Assembly: GCA_012837155.1 (NCBI GenBank) | Contig: CP051546.1 | Location: forward strand, 79,724-143,723 | DNA from: Flavobacterium sp. | GTDB taxonomy: Bacteria; Bacteroidota; Bacteroidia; Flavobacteriales; Flavobacteriaceae | DNA: 64,000 nucleotides | Reading direction: 5' to 3' | Shown: in pieces, positions 26,385-35,962 of the stretch | How the letters are laid out: every line of letters starts with the position of its first letter | Position numbering within the stretch: the stretch's first letter is position 1 | The notes under the pieces: model-generated | Databases searched by the model: none | Seen by the model: the letters and a program-made list of their open reading frames with translations, nothing else | Told to the model about the DNA's origin: nothing | Position numbers and translations under genes: made by a program

Positions 26385-26738
26385 ATGAACAAAATTTATT
26401 ATCTCGCCTCCTGCGATACGTGTCGAAAAATTATAAAATCATTGCCAAAAGACCATCATTTGGCATTTCACGACATCAAACAAAACCCAATTACGGCTCA
26501 AGAATTAGAAGAAATGCATGAACTTTCAGGAAGTTACGAAGCGCTTTTTAGCAAAAAAGCACAACTTTACAAATCGATGGATTTAAAAAATAAATCCTTG
26601 ACCGAAACTGATTTCAAAAACTACATCCTAGAACATTACACCTTTTTAAGTCGACCCGTTTTTATTATTGACGGCAAGATTTACATTGGCAACAGCCAGC
26701 AAAATATACTTCAGGTAATGAGAAAATTAGGTCAGTAA
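26385..26738 (+). CDS. ArsC/Spx-family reductase-like protein
   Basis: 117 residues from ATG 26385. The thioredoxin-fold start MNKIYYLASCDTCRKI carries a CxxC motif, and the later SRPVFIIDGKIYIGN segment is the cis-Pro region. The family covers arsenate reductases and Spx-like regulators; in flavobacteria it is usually annotated only as an arsenate reductase family protein. No arsenic genes are nearby, so a role in arsenic resistance is not supported. Confidence 0.82.
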   Translation: MNKIYYLASCDTCRKIIKSLPKDHHLAFHDIKQNPITAQELEEMHELSGSYEALFSKKAQLYKSMDLKNKSLTETDFKNYILEHYTFLSRPVFIIDGKIYIGNSQQNILQVMRKLGQ

Positions 26739-26802
26739 TCCGTAAAAAGTAGTTAGTGTAGGGCTGTAAACTGAACTAAGACAAGCGATTTTAAAAAAGA
26801 CA

Positions 26803-26894
26803 TCACGAATTTCACGAATTTGTGTAAGCCAAAAAAATTCTAGAAATTTAATTTTTATTCATCCTGAATTTGTGTTAATTCGTAAAATTCGTGA
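26803..26894. repeat. inverted CACGAATT-type intergenic repeat
   Basis: Arms 26803-26820 and 26877-26894 match in 17 of 18 bases (TCACGAATTT, then C or T, ACGAATT). A related CCACGAATnACACnAATT stretch is at 11154-11190. Such words recur between genes in flavobacterial genomes (memory). The gap 26739-26982 has no gene; TATCTTTG at 26956-26963 is a likely -7 element for yicC. Confidence 0.65.
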
Positions 26895-26982
26895 CCAAAG
26901 ATTTTAAATCCGTTTACCCTGAAAACTGACTACTAAAAACTGACCACTTTTTGATTATCTTTGAACTCTTTTAGAAAATAAT

Positions 26983-27843
26983 ATGATACAATCAATGACC
27001 GGATTTGGCAAAGCTACTTTGCAATTGCCAACCAAAAAAATAACCGTAGAAGTAAAATCCCTAAACAGTAAAGGGTTAGATTTAAGCGTGCGGATGCCTT
27101 CGACGTATCGCGAAATGGAACTGAGTTTACGCAACCAAATCGCCTTGAAACTCGAAAGAGGAAAAGTAGATTTTTCTATTTTTATCGAAAGCACCGCCGA
27201 ACAAACGTCTACCAAAGTAAATGTGCCTATCGTGAAAGCCTACATCAATCAATTACGCGATGTTTATGCTGATGCTGATGAAACCGAATTGATGAAAATG
27301 GCCGTTAGAATGCCCGATACAATGAAAACCGAACGAGAAGAAATTGACGAAAATGAATGGAGACAAATTCAAACCGTTATTGAGGAATCTTTGCAAAACA
27401 TATTAAATTTTCGCAGAGACGAAGGGGTTTCTTTAGAGAAAGAATTCCAATTGCGCATTGGCAATATTCGCCAATATATGAACGAAGCTTTGGCATTGGA
27501 TCCAGAACGTGTTCAGGCAATAAAAGACCGTTTGCAAACCGCAATTTCGGAGTTAAAAGTCAACGTTGACGAAAATCGTTTCGAACAAGAATTAATTTAT
27601 TACCTAGAAAAATTAGACATTACCGAGGAAAAAGTGCGTTTGACCAATCATTTGGATTATTTCTTAGAAACCATCAACGGAACGGAAGCTAACGGTAGAA
27701 AACTAGGTTTCATTACCCAAGAAATGGGACGTGAAATCAACACGATGGGTTCGAAATCGAATCACGCACAAATGCAAAAATTAGTCGTGATGATGAAGGA
27801 CGAATTGGAGAAGATTAAGGAACAGGTTTTGAATGTGCTTTAG
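26983..27843 (+). CDS. YicC-family endoribonuclease-like protein
   Basis: 286 residues. It begins MIQSMTGFGKATLQL, the family's start signature, and ends in the DUF1732 domain GREINTMGSKSNHAQMQKLV. The E. coli relative was reported to act as an endoribonuclease. In many bacteria yicC precedes gmk; here mepB lies between them. Confidence 0.93.
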   Translation: MIQSMTGFGKATLQLPTKKITVEVKSLNSKGLDLSVRMPSTYREMELSLRNQIALKLERGKVDFSIFIESTAEQTSTKVNVPIVKAYINQLRDVYADADETELMKMAVRMPDTMKTEREEIDENEWRQIQTVIEESLQNILNFRRDEGVSLEKEFQLRIGNIRQYMNEALALDPERVQAIKDRLQTAISELKVNVDENRFEQELIYYLEKLDITEEKVRLTNHLDYFLETINGTEANGRKLGFITQEMGREINTMGSKSNHAQMQKLVVMMKDELEKIKEQVLNVL

Positions 27844-27853
27844 ATTTTAAAAA

Positions 27854-28354
27854 TTGATGAATAAAACAGTAATGGAAACTAAGAAATTGCTATTTGATAA
27901 ATGCGATTTTGAGTTTTCAAATATTGAAATTGAAAAGGAAAGCTCAACTTATTCGGCTTGTCGATTTGAAATTAATAAACAGAAAATTTTGTTTCGTTCT
28001 GCGAAAATTACTCCCACAAAAACAGGACAGTTTGTAACTCTATGGAAACGAAAGAATGAAAAAAGTGAAATTGAACCTTTTGAAATTTCTGACGGTATTG
28101 ATTTGTTTGTAATAAATGTAAAAACTGAAACTAATTTTGGACAATTTATATTTCCTAAATTAGTTCTTGTTGAACAAGGAATTATTACCGCTAAAAAAGA
28201 AGGCAAAAGAGGCATCAGAGTTTATCCTATTTGGGATTTGACAGAAAGCAAACAAGCACAAAAAACACAAAAATGGCAAATGAATTATTTTTTAAATATT
28301 CCATTTGATGAAACATTAGATATAAATCGAGCAAAGTTACTTTATAAAAAATAG
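27854..28354 (+). CDS. MepB-family protein
   Basis: 166 residues. YSACRFEINKQKILFRSAKITPTK and VTLWKRK, followed by GIRVYPIWDL, are recognisable MepB features. The family was named from the Staphylococcus mepRAB locus; its biochemical role is unknown. It lies 10 bases after yicC and 12 bases before gmk, inside a pair normally adjacent, so it looks like an inserted accessory gene sharing their transcript. Confidence 0.75.
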   Translation: MMNKTVMETKKLLFDKCDFEFSNIEIEKESSTYSACRFEINKQKILFRSAKITPTKTGQFVTLWKRKNEKSEIEPFEISDGIDLFVINVKTETNFGQFIFPKLVLVEQGIITAKKEGKRGIRVYPIWDLTESKQAQKTQKWQMNYFLNIPFDETLDINRAKLLYKK

Positions 28355-28366
28355 CATCCTTATAAA

Positions 28367-28936
28367 ATGAAAAAAGGAAAATTAATAGTGTTTTCGGCAC
28401 CATCAGGATCGGGAAAAACCACCATCGTTAGGCACTTATTAGGAAAAGAAGACTTGAATTTAGAATTTTCGATTTCGGCAGCAACACGACCCGCTCGTGG
28501 CGAAGAAGTAAACGGAAAAGACTACTACTTTATGTCTTTGGATGAGTTTAAAAAGCACATTAAAAATGAGGATTTTGTAGAATGGGAAGAAGTGTATCGC
28601 GATAATTTTTACGGCACCTTAAAAAGCGAAGTCGAACGCATTTGGGCAAAAGGCAAAAACGTGATTTTTGACATTGATGTCGCTGGTGGATTGCGAATTA
28701 AGCACAAATTTCCTGAAGAAACCTTGGCTGTTTTTGTAAAACCACCTAGTGTCGACGAACTCAAAAGAAGGCTCAAAGAACGCTCCACCGAAAGCGAAGA
28801 CAAAATCAATATGCGCATTGCAAAAGCTTCAGTAGAACTAGCCACAGCGCCACAATTTGATGTTATTATAAAAAACTATGATTTGAATATTGCTTTAGAA
28901 GAAGCCTATCAACTAGTAAAAGAATTTTTAAAATAG
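28367..28936 (+). CDS. gmk: guanylate kinase
   Basis: 189 residues. P-loop SAPSGSGKTTIV at residues 8-19, then the GMP-binding TRPARGEEVNGKDYYF region and VIFDIDVAGG. It phosphorylates GMP to GDP. In relatives nadD follows directly; here an insertion sequence separates the two. An imperfect TTTTGGG/CCCAAAA hairpin follows the stop (28953-28977). Confidence 0.97.
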   Translation: MKKGKLIVFSAPSGSGKTTIVRHLLGKEDLNLEFSISAATRPARGEEVNGKDYYFMSLDEFKKHIKNEDFVEWEEVYRDNFYGTLKSEVERIWAKGKNVIFDIDVAGGLRIKHKFPEETLAVFVKPPSVDELKRRLKERSTESEDKINMRIAKASVELATAPQFDVIIKNYDLNIALEEAYQLVKEFLK

Positions 28937-29017
28937 GTGCTAGATTTTGGGTCTAGGCTGTTAGTAAACCCAAAACCTAAATTATGAAATGAGCATGACC
29001 GATAAAAATCAATAAAT

Positions 29018-30498
29018 AGTCAATCCTTAAATATGACACAACAAATTGATTGTTAATAACTTGTAGATAAAAACAACTTAAAAACACTAAGTTAAATTGC
29101 CAAAAAGTGTATATTTAGGTATAAAAAAGTGGCAATATGTTAGGTAAAATAAAACCGAATTTTCAGCAAAATTTATTTCAGACTAGGCTGACAGATCTTA
29201 TAAACCTTGAGCATCCTTTGGTAAAACTCGCAGGGGAGCTTGATTGGTCAAAAATGGAGTTTGAGTTCCAAAACCTATATTCAGAGCAAGGAAGACCCTC
29301 TATTCCGATTAGAAAAATAGCAGGTTTACTGCTGTTAAAAGAGATGTTTAAAGAGAGTGATGAATCTGTAGTTGAACGTTGGATAGAAAACCCTTATTGG
29401 CAATATTTTACAGGAGAAGATTTTTTTCAAAACAAGCAACCTTTTGACCCGAGTGAGTTTGTTCATTTTAGAAAGAGACTGAAAGAGAAAGGATTAGAAT
29501 TTATTTTAAGTCAAACAGTAGCCTTGCATCCAGAGGCGAAAAATGAAAAGGAAGTTCAGATTGACACCACTGTTCAAGAAAAAAACATTACTTTTCCAAC
29601 CGATGCCAAATTAGCTAAAAAGGTAATTGACAATTGTGCAAAAATAGCTAAAAAAGAAGGAGTTAAACAAAGACAAACTTATAAAAGGGTAGCCAAACAA
29701 CATCTTCGGGATGCTTATTTTGGACATCATCCCAAACGAAAAAAGAAAGCTATAATGGCGCGAAAAAAGTTGCGAACCATTGGTAAGCGAGTCGTTCGAG
29801 AATTGGAACGCAAGTTGCCTGAAGAAATTTTAAAACAATACGAAACAGAATTTAGCAATTACAAAAAAGTACTCACTCAGGAAAGAAACAGCAAGGAAAA
29901 AATATACAGTTTACACGAACCTCAAACAGCCTGTATAGCAAAAGGGAAAGCTCATAAAGCGTATGAATTTGGAACAAAAGTAGCGGTAACAAGAGGTCGA
30001 AAAACAGGAGTCATTACCTCAATAAAACGATTTTCAGGCAATCCTCACGATAGCAAAACCTTAGAAGAATCATTAGCACAAAGCCAGCGAGTTAGAGAGC
30101 AAATTGGAGGTACAAGACCAACAATAGCAAGTACAGACAGAGGATTTAGAGGTGTCACACAAGTTGAAAATACACAAATAGTAATCCCAAAAAACACAAA
30201 AGAAAAATCAAGATACAAACAAGACGTTGCCCGAAAAAGATTTAGAGCCAGAGCGGCAATAGAACCAACAATATCCCATTTAAAAAGAAACCACGCTTTA
30301 GGATTAAATTTCCTCAAAGGCGTGGCTGGAGATATTAATAATGCACTTTTAGCAGGTATTGGTTACAATCTAAAAATGAGGTTTAACCATATCAAAGCAC
30401 AATTTATTCTTTGTCTCGAATTTTTAATGCATATTTTTGCAAATGTGTTTTTGATAAAAAATCTAAAAACTCAAAAAGTGAGTTTTTAAGGAATGACT
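29018..30498 (+). mobile_element. insertion sequence, IS5-like, intact, 4-bp target duplication
   Basis: Left end AGTCAATCCTTAAA (29018-29031) and right end TTTAAGGAATGACT (30485-30498) are inverted with one mismatch over 14 bases. AAAT flanks both sides (29014-29017 and 30499-30502), giving a 4-bp target duplication. The 1481-bp element carries one transposase gene. It sits between gmk and nadD, its right end 12 bases before the nadD ATG. Flanking TSD plus an open transposase frame suggest fairly recent insertion. Confidence 0.88.
29137..30489 (+). CDS. DDE transposase, IS5/IS1182-like
   Basis: 450 residues, full length. The catalytic triad is readable: D in EVQIDTTVQEKNITFP, D in TIASTDRGFRGV, and E in AAIEPTISHLKRNHAL. 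The N-terminal DUF772-type helical domain includes GRPSIPIRKIAGLLLLK. A hairpin near 30467-30488 (AAAACTCA/GTGAGTTTT) overlaps its 3' end and could act as terminator. Confidence 0.93.
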   Translation: MLGKIKPNFQQNLFQTRLTDLINLEHPLVKLAGELDWSKMEFEFQNLYSEQGRPSIPIRKIAGLLLLKEMFKESDESVVERWIENPYWQYFTGEDFFQNKQPFDPSEFVHFRKRLKEKGLEFILSQTVALHPEAKNEKEVQIDTTVQEKNITFPTDAKLAKKVIDNCAKIAKKEGVKQRQTYKRVAKQHLRDAYFGHHPKRKKKAIMARKKLRTIGKRVVRELERKLPEEILKQYETEFSNYKKVLTQERNSKEKIYSLHEPQTACIAKGKAHKAYEFGTKVAVTRGRKTGVITSIKRFSGNPHDSKTLEESLAQSQRVREQIGGTRPTIASTDRGFRGVTQVENTQIVIPKNTKEKSRYKQDVARKRFRARAAIEPTISHLKRNHALGLNFLKGVAGDINNALLAGIGYNLKMRFNHIKAQFILCLEFLMHIFANVFLIKNLKTQKVSF

Positions 30499-30510
30499 AA
30501 ATAGCAACAC

Positions 30511-31122
30511 ATGAAAATAGGATTGTATTTTGGCACATTCAACCCCATTCATATTGGGCATTTGATTATTGCCAACCACTTCGCGGAACATGCTGATTTA
30601 GACCAAATTTGGATGGTTGTAACGCCGCACAATCCTTTGAAAACCAAAGACACCTTGCTTGATGATTACCAACGCTTGCAACTGGTTTTTTTGGCTACGG
30701 AAGATTACCCAAAAATAAAGCCTTCGGATATTGAATTCAAGTTGACTCAACCCAATTATACTGTAAACTCATTAGCGCATTTACAGGAAAAATACCCACA
30801 ACATACCTTTTCGTTGATTATGGGCGAAGACAATTTAAAGTCCTTGCACAAATGGAAAAATTATGAGATAATTTTGCAAAATCACGAGATTTATGTGTAT
30901 CCTCGCATTTCATCTGAATTAGACACGAGCCTAAAAGGCGAACTGGCGAAGCAAAATTTAGAATTCAAAAACAATCCAAAAGTTCACTTTATTGCTGCGC
31001 CAATTGTAGAAATTTCATCAACTTTTGTTCGCAAAAGCATCAAAAATAAAAAAAATGTACGCCCACTTTTACCAGAAAAAGTTTGGAAATATATCGACCA
31101 CAACAATTTATATAAGAAGTAG
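30511..31122 (+). CDS. nadD: nicotinate-nucleotide adenylyltransferase
   Basis: 203 residues. GTFNPIHIGHLIIA at residues 8-21 holds the nucleotidyltransferase HxGH motif and SSTFVRKSIKN the late SxxxxR motif. It makes deamido-NAD from NaMN and ATP. The gene normally follows gmk; with the insertion sequence ending 12 bases upstream, its transcription now depends on read-through or an IS-end promoter. Confidence 0.95.
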   Translation: MKIGLYFGTFNPIHIGHLIIANHFAEHADLDQIWMVVTPHNPLKTKDTLLDDYQRLQLVFLATEDYPKIKPSDIEFKLTQPNYTVNSLAHLQEKYPQHTFSLIMGEDNLKSLHKWKNYEIILQNHEIYVYPRISSELDTSLKGELAKQNLEFKNNPKVHFIAAPIVEISSTFVRKSIKNKKNVRPLLPEKVWKYIDHNNLYKK

Positions 31123-31142
31123 GCTCATCTCCTTTTGTTTTT

Positions 31143-31652
31143 TTACACAAACAATGCCTTCAATTCCGTAGCATCGTGAGGATTTAATTTTCCGGCCAAA
31201 AGCAAACTCAGTTGTTTGCGTCTCAAAGCGGCGTCATATCGTTGAATTTCGAGTTCGGTTTCGGGAATAATGTGCGGAACTTCAACGGGTTTTCCGGTGT
31301 CATCAACCGCTACAAAAGTATAAATGGCTTCGTTTGCTTTGGTTCTATTTCCAGATTGTCGATCTTCGACCCAAACATCAATATATATTTCCATCGAAGT
31401 CTTGAAAGCTCTAGAGACTTTGGCTTCAATAATAACAACACTTCCCAACGGAATAGCTTTGCTAAAAGCGACATGATTTACAGATGCCGTTACCGTAATT
31501 CTGCGAGAATGCCTACTCGCCGAAATACTGGCTGCCCGATCCATTCGAGCCAATAATTCGCCCCCAAAAAGATTATTCAATGGATTGGTTTCGCTTGGTA
31601 AAACCAAATCAGTTAATATGGTCAAGGACTCTGAAGGATGTTTTGAAGTCAT
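31143..31652 (-). CDS. acyl-CoA thioesterase, hotdog fold
   Basis: About 169 residues from the ATG at 31650-31652 (MTSKHPSESLTILTDLVLPS); ten extra codons to 31682 are possible. NPLNNLFGGELLARMDRAASI is the hotdog helix with the conserved Asn and Asp of the BACH-type family, and ASVNHVAFSKAIPLGS follows. It hydrolyses acyl-CoA; chain length cannot be told. Convergent with nadD. Confidence 0.88.
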   Translation of the reverse strand: MTSKHPSESLTILTDLVLPSETNPLNNLFGGELLARMDRAASISASRHSRRITVTASVNHVAFSKAIPLGSVVIIEAKVSRAFKTSMEIYIDVWVEDRQSGNRTKANEAIYTFVAVDDTGKPVEVPHIIPETELEIQRYDAALRRKQLSLLLAGKLNPHDATELKALFV

Positions 31653-31811
31653 TTTTTTTGATTTTTTGACCACTAAGGTCATTTAATAAAATTATTTTTT
31701 AAAGTTAATCATAAAGTGTAGAAAGTTTAAATGTCATAAAGTCAAACGAATGAATTCAATAAAAACATTCATGACTAAATTTCAAAGCTGATGTGCGTTC
31801 GCTTTTTTAAT

Positions 31812-32778
31812 CTATTTCCATTTTTCAGCATATTTCGATTTCTCTAAAAATTTGATTACATTTTCTTTTGTGTATTCAAGTTCAATAATTTCTTTTAAAG
31901 CTTGCTTTTTATTTTTTGAATTATTGTAATATGATTTGCAAATTTCATATCCAATAAAATATCCTAAATCAGCATTCCCATTTGGTGCTTCATTTCCGTT
32001 ATACAGCCAATTTTTAATTTCTTGCCCTAGCATTTCTTTTTCAAAAAGTTTCCAAAGTTCTTTTTCATTTGCTTTCCCATAAGTCATATATGGAGACATT
32101 ACAGGCTTTTTTAATACTAATGCAGAAATAAAATCACAAGAACCTTCTCCGATGCAATACCCTAACAAATTTGAATTACCATCATTTTCACTATCTCCAT
32201 TTTTTTGCTGAGTATGACCAAGTTCGTGAGCAATCATATTTATTACATTGGTTTGGTCTTTAAAAACACCTTGTAACCAAGTTCCAAGTTCAGAAGCATT
32301 TGTAGTTTTGTCTGAACAAGCAATTTCAGAACCAATTAATATCTTCTCTTTTGTTGTTGTTCCACCTGTATTTAAGCAACCAATCGTAAAATAAACATCT
32401 GGTTGTTTAAAATTAGAATAACGCTTTTTAAAACGTAACATTATTTTTTCAATTTCTTTTTTATGAGAATTAATCTCTAATGTTTTTGGTCGAACAGAAA
32501 TCCAAAATTTTGGGTATTTAAGAATATTTTCTAAATGTCTTTTTGCAGAATGTTCTCTTACAACCATAAAATCTTTTAAACCACTAGACGCTTTATCTAA
32601 ATATAATTCTTGTATTATTTTAAATTGTAATATTTCGTCATTTGTTTTTTGAATACTATCATAAGCGACCCAAAAATTATCAATATCAATTGTTGATATT
32701 TTTGGTTTTTGGTTTTGTCCAATCATAGACAAATTAATCATCGAAATTATTATAAACAAGGAAAGTATTTTTTTTCAT
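31812..32778 (-). CDS. putative DUF2268-like zinc protease, exported; N-terminus needs one base removed
   Basis: The open frame from 32759 gives 315 residues with the metal-binding HELGH around residue 175 (MIAHELGHTQQ) and a downstream GEGSCDFISALV segment, fitting a gluzincin with a third acidic ligand. Upstream, an ATG at 32776-32778 followed by eight A's gives MKKNTFLV; with seven A's it reads MKKILSLFIIISMINLSMIGQ, a normal signal peptide joining this frame. So one extra A is likely. Substrate unknown. GldB-like and DUF2268 proteins share this pattern. Confidence 0.65.
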
Positions 32779-32864
32779 TTTTTTATTTTTAGCTTCGTTG
32801 TACAAAAGTGATATACAACTTTACAATACAACGTTAACGCCATATATAGCAAACTTAAAAGAAA

Positions 32865-33248
32865 TTAATTCAGCCAATAAACCGCCATCACAGCTGGAAT
32901 AAAATAAATGACAATGGTTCTGGCTCCGTCATAATCTTTGGCTAATCGTTGTCCAAAAAGCAACATTAATAAAGTAATACAAGAAAAAATAGCTCCATAT
33001 AGCCCAAATGTTCTTCCATTATTTACCAATAATTCTATACAACCCACAATGCATATAATTCCCGAAATTAATTCTAAAATCATGATATGTAACAAGGCTA
33101 AATGAACGAAATTCTTGAGTTGTGTTTTAGCAAAATGTTCCTTTAACCAACTGAGGTTGTCATGCCAATGAAATAGTTTATCATAACCCGATTGTATAAA
33201 TGTAATGGCCAGTAGCGTTAAAATTAAAATGGGAGCAATATTATTCAT
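32865..33248 (-). CDS. DoxX-like membrane protein
   Basis: 127 residues with four predicted membrane segments: APILILTLLAITFIQ, LALLHIMILELISGIICIVG, FGLYGAIFSCITLLMLLFG, and IVIYFIPAVMAVYWL. It fits the DoxX/DoxD-like fold with FIQSGYDKLFHW near the start. Function unassigned. It starts 4 bases after the holB stop on the minus strand. Confidence 0.75.
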   Translation of the reverse strand: MNNIAPILILTLLAITFIQSGYDKLFHWHDNLSWLKEHFAKTQLKNFVHLALLHIMILELISGIICIVGCIELLVNNGRTFGLYGAIFSCITLLMLLFGQRLAKDYDGARTIVIYFIPAVMAVYWLN

Positions 33249-33252
33249 AATC

Positions 33253-34401
33253 TTATTTTTTATGGATTAAACGGGTAAGCCTTATAGATAAATCCGTCAG
33301 GATTATCTTAGCATTCCCATTGCGCTCAATGTGATAAATCGCATCAGATAATTCCTGAAATATTTCATTAATGTTGTTGCCGTTTACAAAAGGAGCAAAT
33401 TTTGCAATCGTAAAATTTTCGACAGTAGGTTCTAAGTAAACCAGATTCTGTGCTTCATAATTGTACATCAAAGCCTGACGAAAAAAATCTATACAAAACT
33501 GCAAGAATTTCTTTTGGGTTTCTCTTCCTAAAGCCGCAATTTGTTCGCTCCATTGAATTAAATCAGCAATTACCGCAGGATTCCCTTTGGCCTTAAAAGC
33601 TGCGCGAACCCAAACCACAAACCATTGCTCGAACGGAAATTCGGCGTTGTCATCCTTGAGTAAGTGCAGGGCTTTATTGTAATTTCCTTGCGCTTGATGA
33701 GCAATTTTCGAGGCTAGTTTTGGGTCTATTTGTTCCTTCAAAATTAAAGCTTCGGTAATAATGTGTTCACTCAACCCATTAAAATGCAACACTTGACAGC
33801 GAGAACGAATGGTTTGAATAATATCTTCTTCGTTTTCTGAAATTAGGATAAAAATAGTTTGCTCTGGCGGTTCTTCTACTAATTTCAGCAACTTGTTCGA
33901 GGCGGCGATATTCAATTTATCGGCCATCCAAATAATCATAATTTTATAACCGCCCTCATACGATTTTAGAGATAATGATTTTAGAACTTCTTGAGCATCA
34001 TCGACCCGAATTTCGCCTTGCTTATTTTGAACTCCCAAAACAGAATACCAATCAAACAAGCCGCCATAAGGGTTTTGAGCAATAAACAATCTCCAATCTG
34101 CAATGAAATCAATACTTTTGGGTTTTGTTTTTACCTCTTCGGTGCTTACCGTTGGATAAACAAAATGCAAATCAGGATGCGAAATTTTTTGAAATTTAAG
34201 ATTGCAGGCTTCATTAAAACCTGTATTTTCTCCGTTTTGATTGCCACACAAAATATATTGTGCATAAGCAATCGCCATTGGTAAAGTGCCACTTCCCTCT
34301 GGACCAACAAACAATTGCGCATGAGGAATTCTGCCCAAATCGGCACTTCGTGTCAAGTGATTTTTGATGTACTCCTGTCCTAAAATTTCTGAAAACTGCA
34401 T
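33253..34401 (-). CDS. holB: DNA polymerase III delta-prime subunit
   Basis: About 382 residues from the ATG at 34399-34401 (MQFSEILGQEYIKNHLTRSADLG), the usual family start; the frame runs to 34473. The P-loop region GPEGSGTLPMA lacks the Walker lysine, as in delta-prime subunits, and SNKLLKLVEEPPEQTIFIL with SRCQVLHF is the sensor region. It is part of the clamp-loader complex. Downstream genes are DoxX and the putative protease. Confidence 0.92.
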   Translation of the reverse strand: MQFSEILGQEYIKNHLTRSADLGRIPHAQLFVGPEGSGTLPMAIAYAQYILCGNQNGENTGFNEACNLKFQKISHPDLHFVYPTVSTEEVKTKPKSIDFIADWRLFIAQNPYGGLFDWYSVLGVQNKQGEIRVDDAQEVLKSLSLKSYEGGYKIMIIWMADKLNIAASNKLLKLVEEPPEQTIFILISENEEDIIQTIRSRCQVLHFNGLSEHIITEALILKEQIDPKLASKIAHQAQGNYNKALHLLKDDNAEFPFEQWFVVWVRAAFKAKGNPAVIADLIQWSEQIAALGRETQKKFLQFCIDFFRQALMYNYEAQNLVYLEPTVENFTIAKFAPFVNGNNINEIFQELSDAIYHIERNGNAKIILTDLSIRLTRLIHKK

Positions 34402-34627
34402 AGGGCAAATATAGAAGAAAATGGGCGATTCTCTAAATTTCATTTCTAAAGTTTTAGAGAAACCGAAACTCAAAATTTTAATATCAACCCGTCGTTTTGC
34501 GATTTAATCTTCATTTTATGATAAGTGGGGAAATAAAAAACAGTAGTATTATTAAATTTATAACGATTGCGTTGCTAAAACACCCCTTATTTTGTCATTT
34601 TTGAATTTATCGATAAAATAAAAGTCT

Positions 34628-34635
34628 TATATTTG
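34628..34635 (+). promoter_or_regulatory. putative -7 element of pgk
   Basis: TATATTTG matches TAnnTTTG exactly, 33 bases before the pgk start. A TTG at 34601-34603 is 24 bases upstream, one longer than the usual maximum spacing. Confidence 0.45.
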
Positions 34636-34667
34636 CTTTTCTTTCAAAAAATCTAAAAAAACATTTC

Positions 34668-35855
34668 ATGAAAACTATAAACGATTTCGATTTTAAAAAC
34701 AAAAAAGCTATAATTCGAGTTGATTTTAACGTGCCTTTAGACGAAAATTTAGAGGTAACGGATGCCACTCGTATTGAAGCAGCAAAACCTACAATCGATA
34801 AAATTCTTGCTGACGGTGGAAGCGTAATTTTGATGTCGCATCTTGGCAGACCAAAAGGAGTGGATAGAAAATATTCGTTGGGACATGTGGTAAAAAAAGC
34901 TACTAAAATCATTGGAGTAAATGTTCTTTTTGCATCCAATTGTATTGGAAAAGAAGCACGAACTGCGACAGACCGATTAAAACCAGGAGAAATTTTATTG
35001 CTAGAAAATTTACGTTTTCATACCGAAGAAGAAGCAGGAGATGTTGATTTTGCTAAAGAATTGGCTTCGCTAGGAGATATTTATGTGAATGACGCTTTTG
35101 GAACAGCGCATAGAGCGCACGCTTCGACAACGATAATTGCACAATTTTTTCCAAAGGAAAAATGTTTCGGATTATTATTAGCAAAGGAAATCGAAAGTTT
35201 AAACAAAGTTTTGAAAGATTCTAGAAAACCAGTTACAGCCGTTCTTGGCGGATCAAAAGTATCTTCTAAAATTACCGTAATCGAAAATATTCTTGACAAG
35301 GTGGATCACATGATTATTGGCGGCGGAATGACTTTTACTTTTGTAAAAGCTTTAGGCGGAAAAATTGGAGACTCCATTTGTGAAGACGACAAACAAGAAT
35401 TGGCATTAGAAATTTTAAAATTAGCCAAAGAAAAAGGAGTTCAAATTCACATTCCGGTTGATGTTGTCGCAGCAGATGATTTTTCGAATACAGCCAATAC
35501 TCAAATTGTTGATGTGAGAGAAATTCCTGATGGATGGCAAGGATTAGATGCTGGGCCAAAATCATTAGAAAACTTCAAAAAAGTAATTTTAGACTCAAAA
35601 ACTATTCTTTGGAACGGGCCTTTGGGCGTTTTTGAAATGGAGAATTTTGCGAACGGAACCATACAATTGGGCAACTTTATTGCCGAAGCAACCGCAAACG
35701 GTGCGTTCTCACTCGTTGGCGGAGGAGATTCAGTAGCCGCTGTAAAACAATTTGGGTTTGAGGACAAAGTGAGTTACGTTTCTACAGGAGGCGGTGCAAT
35801 GCTCGAAATGCTTGAAGGTAGGATATTACCCGGAATTGCAGCTATTTTAGAATAA
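34668..35855 (+). CDS. pgk: phosphoglycerate kinase
   Basis: 395 residues. [16 protein letters not shown] at residues 17-32 and MSHLGRPKG are substrate-binding motifs; the ATP-binding end reads [15 protein letters not shown] and [13 protein letters not shown]. It converts 1,3-bisphosphoglycerate and ADP to 3-phosphoglycerate and ATP. Divergent from holB and probably monocistronic. Confidence 0.98.
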   Translation: MKTINDFDFKNKKAIIRVDFNVPLDENLEVTDATRIEAAKPTIDKILADGGSVILMSHLGRPKGVDRKYSLGHVVKKATKIIGVNVLFASNCIGKEARTATDRLKPGEILLLENLRFHTEEEAGDVDFAKELASLGDIYVNDAFGTAHRAHASTTIIAQFFPKEKCFGLLLAKEIESLNKVLKDSRKPVTAVLGGSKVSSKITVIENILDKVDHMIIGGGMTFTFVKALGGKIGDSICEDDKQELALEILKLAKEKGVQIHIPVDVVAADDFSNTANTQIVDVREIPDGWQGLDAGPKSLENFKKVILDSKTILWNGPLGVFEMENFANGTIQLGNFIAEATANGAFSLVGGGDSVAAVKQFGFEDKVSYVSTGGGAMLEMLEGRILPGIAAILE

Positions 35856-35962
35856 GAGCATTATTTTTAACACTATTTATGCAAAATTTTAGTTATAACC
35901 TATTAAGTTTGCAGAAAACGACTGTATATTAGTTTGAAATATAGTCTATTGAGAAAATTATG

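Noticed and set aside
26385-26738. Arsenic-resistance locus
   Set aside because: Only an ArsC-fold protein is present; there is no arsR, arsB or acr3 nearby.
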